A stretch of 64,000 nucleotides of DNA from Herpetosiphonaceae bacterium (GTDB lineage Bacteria > Chloroflexota > Chloroflexia > Chloroflexales > Kallotenuaceae): the NCBI GenBank assembly GCA_036374795.1, contig DASUTC010000347.1, positions 142,501 to 206,500 of the forward strand. Direction: 5' to 3'. Shown here in pieces: positions 55,777 through 64,000 of this stretch (the stretch's first letter is position 1; every line of letters begins with the position of its first letter). Position numbers and translations under genes: made by a program. The notes under the pieces are model-generated. The model was not told the origin of the DNA and ran no database searches. It saw nothing but the letters and a program-made list of their open reading frames with translations.

Positions 55777-57092
55777 GGCGCCACCCGTGGATCAGCGGGT
55801 GGTTGCTGCGCGTCCTGCTCGTCGATGAAATCAAAGAGGGACGTGAGATCGCCATCCGGTGGAGCCGCCGCAGCCAGGTGTTCGACAAAGCTTGTTATGT
55901 CAAGACGATGGACCGGGCGCTCACCGTTCGCGGTACGGGCAGCGCCTGAGCGATCGCCCCGCTGGTCATTGCTAGCCCGGTCGCCCCGCTGGTCATTGCC
56001 AGCCCGGTCGGCTGGACGCTGCTCCCGGTCTGCGCGATCCGGTCCCGCCTGGGTCGGCGCGCGGCGGTCGCCACGCTGGTCGCTCCGTTGGTCGCCGCGC
56101 TGGTCGCCGCGCTGTTCGGAAGCGCGCCCCTCGGCGCGGTGATCCGGAGCGGGACGCCGCTCCTGGCGCTCGCCTCCCGGTCCACGGGCATCAGGCCGCC
56201 GCTCGCCGCCGCGATCCCCTCGATCGCGCGGTCCCGGCTCATCGGGGCGCCGCGGGTGCGCTCGGTCGCTGCCGGGTTCGGGCAGGGGCCGCTGCGGGCG
56301 TGGGGCAGGGCCAGGACCACCGCTCCGCGGGCCGGGATCGGGCTGGTCGTCGGTAATCACCCCGGCGATATGATCGAGGTAGCCCTGGATCTGCTGGTCC
56401 TTGTCCAGCGGGCGATACGGAATGCGCGTGGCGCTGACAGCCTGGACGCCGTCGACCAGCTCGCGCAGCGTGTCGCCGATGCCGTACACCAGGCCGCGCA
56501 CGACGTTGGCGAGTTCATCCCGCTCGGCCGGCGTCAAGTTCGCGAAGCCGATCAGGGCTTTCTCCTGTGCCCGCAGCAGCGTATTCCGCAAGATCACGAT
56601 CTGGGCCTTCGTCTGGATCTCGTACCGCTTGACGAGGTGCGCCTGGCGGATAACTTCGATCGCCTCGGCGGTCGAGACCTGCGACACCAGCAGACCGGGC
56701 AACACGAAGAAGCCGATGATGCTCAAGACCGTCTGGTGAACGCTGTAGCCGCTCTGCTCGACAACATCCTGGGTGAGCCACCAGCTATTGATCAGCCAGG
56801 CGTCGTAGCCGATCAGAAAGATCGCCGACAGCACCAGCACCAGGTAGCCCCAGGTGCGCATCCGAATCTTCATCACCAGCATCCCGGCGGGAGAGGTCGG
56901 GAAAATAAATCCGACAAAAATGATCGGCGCGAGAACGAAGATGGCGGTGAAGGAGAGCGCCACCGCGACATTGTTCGTCATACTGCTCTGGACGATCCAG
57001 TGGAAGGCGGCGCTGCCGACGACGGACGCGAGTGCCGCCAGCAGCAAGCCGGTTCGTCCAGTGAATTCGACAGGGTGGTGCTGCTTGCTCAT
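55773..57092 (-). CDS. Four-helix membrane protein with long Arg/Asp/Gly-rich disordered tail
   Basis: 439 residues. Four hydrophobic helices lie in residues 12-140 (LLLAALASVVGSAAFHWIV, FTAIFVLAPIIFVGFIF, YLVLVLSAIFLIGY, LSIIGFFVLPGLLV). A helical, perhaps coiled-coil, stalk follows to ~240. Then come ~150 residues of low complexity with RGDQRGDQRSDQRGDRR and NDQRGD repeats, and a short acidic C-terminal helix. The DNA of the tail shows matching short tandem repeats. It may be a membrane scaffold. No known family was recognised. Confidence 0.6.
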   Translation of the reverse strand: MSKQHHPVEFTGRTGLLLAALASVVGSAAFHWIVQSSMTNNVAVALSFTAIFVLAPIIFVGFIFPTSPAGMLVMKIRMRTWGYLVLVLSAIFLIGYDAWLINSWWLTQDVVEQSGYSVHQTVLSIIGFFVLPGLLVSQVSTAEAIEVIRQAHLVKRYEIQTKAQIVILRNTLLRAQEKALIGFANLTPAERDELANVVRGLVYGIGDTLRELVDGVQAVSATRIPYRPLDKDQQIQGYLDHIAGVITDDQPDPGPRSGGPGPAPRPQRPLPEPGSDRAHPRRPDEPGPRDRGDRGGERRPDARGPGGERQERRPAPDHRAEGRASEQRGDQRGDQRSDQRGDRRAPTQAGPDRADREQRPADRAGNDQRGDRASNDQRGDRSGAARTANGERPVHRLDITSFVEHLAAAAPPDGDLTSLFDFIDEQDAQQPPADPRVAP

Positions 57093-57103
57093 CGCCGTGG
57101 CTC

Positions 57104-57427
57104 CTACGCGGATGGGAACGTCTTGGAGCGGATGGGCCGCTCGTGAACGGTGCGACGCTGGCCCTGCAGATGCAGCAAGCGGCGATGAACCGCGCGGGCC
57201 TGGCGCAGGATCTCAGGATCGCCACCGGTCTGTTCGGCATGGTCGATCAGCACCAGCAGGATCGCGCTGACGCGCCAGAGGAGCCCACCGGGCATGACAA
57301 TGGTTTTCCGCAGCACGAGCCGCACGATGGTCGTGACGATGAGCCGAATGTCGTTGGCGACAGGACGAGCGCGAAACCGCCGGGCGGACGGCGGGGTGAC
57401 GGGCCGGGTGGAAGCGTTGTGTGCCAT
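57104..57427 (-). CDS. Small hypothetical protein, first gene of the 57-54 kb operon
   Basis: 107 residues from the ATG at 57427 (GAGG nine bases upstream; ATG 57436 is the alternative). It starts MAHNASTRPVTPPSARRFRA and has one hydrophobic stretch (MPGGLLWRVSAILLVLIDHA), so it may attach to the membrane. It ends HERPIRSKTFPSA, 11 bases before the membrane protein gene. Family not recognised. Confidence 0.55.
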   Translation of the reverse strand: MAHNASTRPVTPPSARRFRARPVANDIRLIVTTIVRLVLRKTIVMPGGLLWRVSAILLVLIDHAEQTGGDPEILRQARAVHRRLLHLQGQRRTVHERPIRSKTFPSA

Positions 57428-57458
57428 GGGGTCCATCCTCGTTAATACCTCTCGATAA

Positions 57459-57487
57459 ATTGTATCATAGTAGATTACAATTGTCAA
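57459..57487 (-). promoter_or_regulatory. Strong promoter of the 57-54 kb minus-strand operon
   Basis: On the minus strand TTGACA (57487-57482), a 17-base spacer and TACAAT (57464-57459) form a near-consensus promoter in an AT-rich pocket, about 30 bases before the first start codon. Confidence 0.8.
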
Positions 57488-57797
57488 CCAATAATTTAGT
57501 ATTATACTGATGCACGATGATGGCGTGGAAAGCGGGCAGGACGTGTCCAGGTGTCGAGGCATGGCGGGGTTCAGCTGGCGGACGGTACCGAGACGTGGCA
57601 GACAGCAGGGATGAGCGTGGTGGAGTCGCGCAGTTGGTGGTTCTGGGAGCGTGCTGCGGTTGTTTCTTGATCAGAGGGACGAGTGGCCAGCCTGCCAGTC
57701 GTTGCACGACGGCGGGTTCAGGTGGGGTACAAGCAGCTCGATGACGTCGACGAGTGTTTGGTAGCCGCGAATGGGAATCGGCTGTAATCAAATAACA

Positions 57798-57971
57798 TCA
57801 GGCATTATCCACGCCCAGCGACCCGTGCTCTTTCAGCGCTTCCAGGGCAACTTGAAACTTGAACTGGGCGCTGCGCCGCTGCCGTTTCTTCGCCATGATC
57901 CCCTCCACATGCGGTCTGCCAATCCTAGCAGATCTTTACTTCGCACGTGGTCTAGTTTCTGGGACCAATCA
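57798..57971 (-). mobile_element. Truncated IS3-family end with start of orfA
   Basis: The terminus reads TGATTGGTCCCAGAAACTAG on the minus strand. It is followed by an orfA start at 57896 (MAKKRQRRSAQFKFQVALEA) that diverges after ~22 codons and stops at 57798. The same end, in the opposite direction, begins at 63863. It is a remnant without transposase. Confidence 0.8.
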
Positions 57972-58525
57972 TACTGTATCTCCAATCACCGACTCCACAC
58001 CCTTTCTTTAATCACTTCCTCGCTACTGGTAAGACGCAGTCTAGGACATGGTGATGACCATTGCAGCAGGCTGCACAAATTACGACCGCAGTATTGTCCG
58101 TGGAATTATGAAACTTGTTAATAACGAGGAGGTCTCATCACCCACACGATTATCATTATGCCAATAATTAATACAGCCGCACTCAAATAAGCTAAGACCG
58201 TAACGATGTAAGTTAAGATTAACTGAATAGGTTCTGGTATAAGGGAAAAGAGCCATGCAAGGAGAAGTATAAGTGGGTCTATAAGCAGTATTGTAGTGAT
58301 TTGAAAAGCTATCAGAAGTGCGATTACCAATCTTCGTACTTGCCTCACGTCACGTACCAACGTATCTGTTAGGGCTTCGCTGCTGATACGCTCATCAACC
58401 ACGTCGATCTGCTCAAACAAGTGGGCAATCTTTTGGCGCATTTGCTCCAGTTCTTCTATTGATTTCGAGGGATTGTCCATCCCCCTTAACAGTTCCGTCC
58501 TGATACTTGTACTCTTGGCATCTAA

Positions 58526-59426
<901 letters not shown>

Positions 59427-59894
59427 TAAGATACTTCTCTGTAATTCATCTATCTGGCTCTTTAATTCAGTTTCCAGTGCTGTCTTCTCAGCATTGAGCT
59501 TCTGGAGAATCTGTTCACGTTGTTGCAGTTCTTGGCGTCGCTTTCGATCTCGTTGAGTAGCACTAATCCCGCCTAGTAGTAACGTTATGTGGGATGCAAA
59601 CAGAAACGATGCAACAATGTGAACAACGAGTCTCTCAACTACTTGGTTGTTCCAAAAGCCAATCCTATCAGGGATGGACAATGGCTCTATCCAGAACCAT
59701 ATGCCCCCATATGTAAGAACAAACAATGAGAGGTAAACTGTAAAAAGTGCCCACCATTTTTCACTTATTAGGGCAATCCATGACCTGATATTTTGCATGA
59801 ATTCCTCCATCCCAGGCAGTATAACGAATCTCGTAAAACCTAGATGATGTGGAATAAGACCTGGTGTCAAGAAGGACATTCTAATGCCATCTAG

Positions 59895-60887
59895 TTAGGT
59901 TGGAGGAGGGGATAAACGTTGAGTCGTCTGGTAGTCAATTACTTGGTTGACAATCGAATATACTGACCCTGCATAAAGCGTATAATGGTCTGTGACTTCT
60001 TGTAGCAATATATTATTGGACTTGTGAGCTGCTCTTCCACCAAGCTCCCGTATCGAATGAAAGGCAGCACGTAGTTGATACCTTACCGACTTGTCAAGTT
60101 GACTTGGTATTAATCCCGAAGATGACTCCAGCTTTTGAAATGCTACCTCTGCACGCTGCTGGAGATTGGTCGATGCTTTCCGTATCTTTTCCATAAACGA
60201 ACTACGCTCTTGATCTGTTGGTATTGCCAGCTTTGTTGAATCAATAAGTTTGTCCAGGCTGTGTTCTGCTGCTAATCGCAATAAGATTGCGGCAGCGCGC
60301 GCTAACTGGTTTCGTAAGCAAGTAATGCCTTCAGAAAGGTACGCTTGCAGTTCATCGTCGGGTTCAGACACTTGTCTCAATATACCTAGATACTGATTCG
60401 AGAAAAAAGGAAGAGGAGATGCCTCGGTAATAAAGCGAGATCCGTACTCCGTGAGAACTATTCTGTCAGACCTCACATCGAAAACGAAGTCGTAGTTAAT
60501 TCCTTGATTTTTTGGTGTAAACTGTAGTAGGGTGAGTACACCGAGTCGAGTAAGATCTAGTATTTCCTCAAGAATAATAGTCTTAACTTGTAGAGGAAAA
60601 TAAGCATTGAAAGTCGTCATTGTTGAACTGTTATTAACAGCAACATTTTCAGTTCTAGCTTTACCAGATGATATTAGTTTGTTGTAAATCATGTCAATAA
60701 TAGTATTGATTGATATTCCCACCTGTTTTGTCTGGTTAAACCATTCGTGTGTACCAACAATATATGCCCCTGTATATTCTATAGGCTGGGGAAGACTGAG
60801 AGACGCTCGATTCTCGCGTACATAATTTATTACTTCATCACGAATAAGATCGCGAGAAATTGTAATCCTAGTAAAGTGCATAGTCAT
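59895..60887 (-). CDS. Hypothetical protein of AT-rich island, possible HEPN-like C-terminus
   Basis: 330 residues; GAGG precedes the ATG. The N-terminal half is alpha/beta (MTMHFTRITISRDLIRDEVI), and the C-terminal half is helical with LARAAAILLRLAAEHSLDKL and AFHSIRELGGRAAHKSNNIL. The Arg and His in the latter suggest a HEPN/DUF4145-like helical domain, often found in RNA-targeting defence proteins, but the match is weak. It is third in the minus-strand cluster of the island. Confidence 0.55.
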   Translation of the reverse strand: MTMHFTRITISRDLIRDEVINYVRENRASLSLPQPIEYTGAYIVGTHEWFNQTKQVGISINTIIDMIYNKLISSGKARTENVAVNNSSTMTTFNAYFPLQVKTIILEEILDLTRLGVLTLLQFTPKNQGINYDFVFDVRSDRIVLTEYGSRFITEASPLPFFSNQYLGILRQVSEPDDELQAYLSEGITCLRNQLARAAAILLRLAAEHSLDKLIDSTKLAIPTDQERSSFMEKIRKASTNLQQRAEVAFQKLESSSGLIPSQLDKSVRYQLRAAFHSIRELGGRAAHKSNNILLQEVTDHYTLYAGSVYSIVNQVIDYQTTQRLSPPPT

Positions 60888-61006
60888 TATGAATACCTCG
60901 TTTATAAAGTTACTCTAAAATAATGTTGCCAATATAATGGAACGAATCAGGTAAATTAGAGCTATTTGCTCACACCAGCAAAAGTAGAACCAACAATAGA
61001 TAAAAG

Positions 61007-62506
61007 CTAGTTAGTAAAGCTACCTAATAAAAGTTCCTCATCAATTTTTACAGGCTTCAAATACTCTGGATTCAATAGAAGAATCTTAAGAGCCATTCGC
61101 AATAGCTCAACTGCAACCTTAACAGTTGAAATCTTCTTGTTATCTCTAAATGTAAACTCTCTCTTCTTAGTTGCCTTAGAGCTTCCATGCACAATAGCTG
61201 AACGATACGCGTAAATATGCTTAACAATCTGGTATATCTCAAGGGGAGTAAACTCTTGATCTGGTAATAGCCTTGATATAGCAGCCATTCTTAATGCAAG
61301 TTTATGTGTCATCTCTTGGCGCTCGTCATCAGATAGAAGTGTTTCCATAGCTATGGTCGCATCCAATATAGAATCCTCTTCGTTGTCACGAGACAGGCAC
61401 ATATTTAACCTTCGAGCTGCAATGCCAACCTCATTAACGTTCATGTTCAAGAGCTTGGAAAAAATGTTTCCTATCTCTATAGCTTGTTGATAGGTAACAA
61501 TAGGTAAAGTGCTTCTCCAGTGGCCTTCATCAAACCATTTGGGATAGGAGCGCGTGGTAATACCATGAACTGGAGGCAGGTAGGCAGTAAACCTAAATGC
61601 CCAATCTATAGGTTGAGATAAAATTTGTGCGTATCCTGTGTACAAGCCTGTTACGATACGGAGAGCAGCAAAGAATGTATCTATATGATGGATCGGATAG
61701 TTCGCGATATTTGAAAGCCCGTTTGTAACATCCCAAAAACCATTATTCTTAATATGCCAATTCTTAATTACAAATGCGTGGGTAGCAGAATCAGATACAA
61801 AATGATGAATACCTAGAGCAAGTCCACGATTTAGAACACGAGCCAGTTGAAAATCATCTGTCATCCGTACTATACTAAAACCATTATCAAATTGAATATT
61901 ATCTGAGTCAAAGTTTAGTAAAAGAATTGGAATAAGAATATTGATGTTCAAATCATTGTGAAATATACTATTTTCTATCAATAAATACATGGGTAAAATA
62001 AGGCTTTCAGAAAAAGGATCATCCCTGTAGAGATGCATATACCTGTCTATAGTGTTGGTTATTAGCATAACAGCACTAATCTCGAAAAAATTAATACCTG
62101 CAATCATTGCGTGTTCTGGTACACCAAGATGTTTATAAAATTCATCTTTGCTTTTCAGATAATTAATAAGCATCATAAAAGACGGAATTGTTGTATAGTC
62201 TACAGTAGCTGACGATCCTTTGCGAAATGGCTCTCCGTAATTAGTTGTTCCTGAAAATATGGTCTGGGAAAAACTTGGCATCCCGTTCTCTGTATAACTG
62301 ATCGTAGGCCAATCAAAATGGCTACCTATATACTTTTTATTTGCTTCAAGGGTACGAACAATCTCCACTCCGTCTTTCACAGCAGTAACAAAGAGGCTAA
62401 AAAACTCCTTATCCTGCGGTTCACGATCCAGTCGTTCCATAACAGTTGGCTCCATTGGTATGATAACTAACCGATTTGAGTAAAGGGTGGCTGCGCCAGG
62501 GAGCAT
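61007..62506 (-). CDS. Apea-type HEPN-domain protein
   Basis: 499 residues if it starts at ATG 62506 (ATG 62455 and a TTG at 62533 are alternatives; none has a clear ribosome site). The C-terminal ~130 residues have the Apea-like HEPN pattern: SILDATIAMETLLSDDER, MTHKLALRMAAISRLL and IYAYRSAIVHGSSKATKKRE, with the R-x4-H catalytic-type motif in RSAIVHG. HEPN domains of this class are candidate RNases in abortive defence. The long N-terminal region is unknown. Codon use is AT-rich, unlike the rest of the window. Confidence 0.7.
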   Translation of the reverse strand: MLPGAATLYSNRLVIIPMEPTVMERLDREPQDKEFFSLFVTAVKDGVEIVRTLEANKKYIGSHFDWPTISYTENGMPSFSQTIFSGTTNYGEPFRKGSSATVDYTTIPSFMMLINYLKSKDEFYKHLGVPEHAMIAGINFFEISAVMLITNTIDRYMHLYRDDPFSESLILPMYLLIENSIFHNDLNINILIPILLLNFDSDNIQFDNGFSIVRMTDDFQLARVLNRGLALGIHHFVSDSATHAFVIKNWHIKNNGFWDVTNGLSNIANYPIHHIDTFFAALRIVTGLYTGYAQILSQPIDWAFRFTAYLPPVHGITTRSYPKWFDEGHWRSTLPIVTYQQAIEIGNIFSKLLNMNVNEVGIAARRLNMCLSRDNEEDSILDATIAMETLLSDDERQEMTHKLALRMAAISRLLPDQEFTPLEIYQIVKHIYAYRSAIVHGSSKATKKREFTFRDNKKISTVKVAVELLRMALKILLLNPEYLKPVKIDEELLLGSFTN

Positions 62507-62682
62507 GGGTGCCAATGGTATCGCCCGTGTCAAGGACGTTGCTTCGCTCGCAAGCGCCTTTGGCGTCCTTGAAAGGGACTCTTCGTGCTAATCCTCTAAA
62601 TGCCCTCTATTTGCTTGCAGTTCATGTTCATTACGGCTGCTAGCGTCCGGGTGCAGCATCTGGATCGGCAAGGGCACAATTT

Positions 62683-63705
62683 TTAAGACTCAAGTGATTT
62701 TAACATTTCTCTGAGCAGTCGATTTAAGTCGTTACAGTGGGCAAGTAGACGATTTGTCTCTTCACCTAACGTTTCCTGAGCTGCCCACCCAATCGTTCTA
62801 CCTATCTTGTGCAACTCAGGTGTTCGGAATCTTTCTTCAAAGGGGTCAATAGAATGAATGCGATCCCAGATAGACCTCGTAATTGGGTTGCGGGCATCTC
62901 TAAAATTCTTGACAAATGTTGCTCTCACTCGTTTAGCCTTGAGGATTTCATCAAATCGATCTGGACACTCTAATAGAATCGCTAGGCCGATTAGTTTCTC
63001 CCACAAGGCTCTAATTCTTACGATCGCATTGTTGATGTACATGTAGCGCTTGAATCGTTTCGTATAATCAATCTCTTCTTGTGAAAATCTTAAGGTAGAT
63101 GATCCGTAAAACATGTAGTTTTGTTCGATAAATTCAGAAGCATTCCGACTCATTTGACTTAGATCGTACTGCAAAGCGAACCAGATTGTTTTGATGTCCA
63201 CTAATATTCCAGCAAGTTTGTGTTTATAAGTCTTGTCTATTGCTATACTAGCTAGTATCTTCTCAATATCAAACTCTGTAAGAGGTAGAACAGCACCTTC
63301 TACATGAGCGAATATATCACACATCTTATTGATTTCGTTAAGTGGAAGCTTGGTCAACTCATCTTCCATTTCCTCTTGTGAAGTGACTTGCAAATGTGCA
63401 TCTCGTAGCAATCTTTGAAACTTATCATCATCTGCATTGCAGAGGACAGTAGTATCATTAGAAACAATCATGCACTGCCCATTGAATACTATAGGGATTT
63501 CATAGCCATCAGGAAGCTCCTTGCTTACTAGCTCTAGCACTTCCTCGCGCAACTCCTCAAACTCAAAGATAATAGCTTGGTATTCACGTTGTGCCTTGCA
63601 CTTAACGCCGCTCTTCAGTAATGCTTGGCTGAGGTGATGTATTCCAGCAAAGCCTAAACCTGCACTTGTCCAAGCAGTTTGAGGAAAGATAATGAAAGAT
63701 TTCAT
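62683..63705 (-). CDS. Hypothetical protein, first gene of AT-rich island cluster
   Basis: 340 residues from the ATG at 63705 (GGAAG upstream). The N-terminus is alpha/beta (MKSFIIFPQTAWTSAGLGFA). The larger C-terminal part is helical, with IRALWEKLIGLAILLECPDR and FVKNFRDARNPITRSIWDRI. The latter recalls HEPN-like helical domains in layout but lacks a clean R-x4-6-H motif. Family not recognised. It is probably transcribed with the HEPN gene below. Confidence 0.55.
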   Translation of the reverse strand: MKSFIIFPQTAWTSAGLGFAGIHHLSQALLKSGVKCKAQREYQAIIFEFEELREEVLELVSKELPDGYEIPIVFNGQCMIVSNDTTVLCNADDDKFQRLLRDAHLQVTSQEEMEDELTKLPLNEINKMCDIFAHVEGAVLPLTEFDIEKILASIAIDKTYKHKLAGILVDIKTIWFALQYDLSQMSRNASEFIEQNYMFYGSSTLRFSQEEIDYTKRFKRYMYINNAIVRIRALWEKLIGLAILLECPDRFDEILKAKRVRATFVKNFRDARNPITRSIWDRIHSIDPFEERFRTPELHKIGRTIGWAAQETLGEETNRLLAHCNDLNRLLREMLKSLES

Positions 63706-63862
63706 ACATACTTCCAACTAGATGTAGGCTCGATGATTCGTAGCGAGCTTCATAATACTACTTTTCTTTACTTGTTGTACAAGCGTGCAAAAAACTGACT
63801 GCCAACAAGATTAGTCGATAGGCGATCGTTATATTCCACTTAACGTATTGTACGAACCGGTA

Positions 63863-64000
63863 TGATTGGTCCCAAAAACTAGACCACGTGTGACGTAAAG
63901 ATCTGCTAGGATCTTTGAAGCGCATGTGGAGGGACGCATGACCAAAAAGCGGCAGCGCCGGAGCGCCCAATTCAAGTTTCAGGTGGCGCTTGAGGCGCTG
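63863..64000 (+). mobile_element. Start of an IS3-family element, cut by the window end
   Basis: It begins TGATTGGTCCCAAAAACTAG, matching the remnant at 57971-57798 in inverted orientation. A start of orfA follows at 63938. Confidence 0.8.
63938..64000 (+). CDS. IS3-family orfA, N-terminal 21 codons
   Basis: ATG behind GGAGGGA; reads MTKKRQRRSAQFKFQVALEA and continues beyond the window. This is the usual opening of the small HTH-containing OrfA of IS3 elements, nearly identical to the remnant copy at 57896. Confidence 0.75.
   Translation, partial: MTKKRQRRSAQFKFQVALEAL

Overview
The window is GC-rich DNA of an accessory character, probably a plasmid, integrative element or genomic island. 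The host is most likely a Chloroflexota bacterium. That assignment is an inference from the gene mix (a replication-relaxation protein beside a split conjugation-type ATPase, RHS with an S8 protease, solo IscB, traces of HTH and TPR regulators) and not from a marker gene. No rRNA or tRNA was seen.

1-24.4 kb, plus strand. A conjugation-type membrane protein fragment, a VirD4/HerA-like ATPase and a replication-relaxation protein are followed by an iteron-like array. After a few small genes comes the most unusual block: four proteins (from 7026, 8093, 14585 and 18427) that begin with the same N-terminal domain of about 110 residues, starting MSCD-x-NR. Three of them also carry a short zinc-knuckle-like motif, C-x2-C with QF and H-x-C. 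Two ParB-like proteins lie inside the block. The last two MSCD proteins form a MoxR/CobS-type AAA+ ATPase and a 1735-residue VWA partner with GYD repeats and an HExxH motif. I regard this as the best candidate for an undescribed system.

24.4-38.4 kb. A broken TPR gene is followed by a minus-strand cluster: S8 protease, membrane protein, RHS toxin-like protein and probable immunity protein. A receiver-only regulator, a broken HTH gene, a beta-CASP metallo-hydrolase with an extended C-terminus and a tyrosine recombinase follow.

38.8-47.2 kb, plus strand. A three-gene pPIWI-RE defence island: a wHTH, zinc-ribbon and endonuclease fusion, a DinG-like Fe-S helicase and the PIWI-RE protein. It starts at a strong promoter overlapped by a 29-bp palindrome and ends at an 18-bp perfect hairpin. 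RNase HI follows.

47.3-57.5 kb. Two plus-strand genes of unknown function are followed by a complete insertion sequence with 53-bp inverted repeats and an 8-bp target duplication, which splits a small minus-strand gene. Next are a solo IscB nuclease with its omega RNA and a three-gene minus-strand operon that includes a membrane protein, driven by a near-consensus promoter.

57.8-64 kb. A markedly AT-rich island lies between two inverted copies of an IS3-type end. It holds three genes (one with an Apea-type HEPN domain) and a membrane/coiled-coil gene split by an IS5-family element with a TAA duplication. It resembles a transferred defence cassette, but no function is proven.
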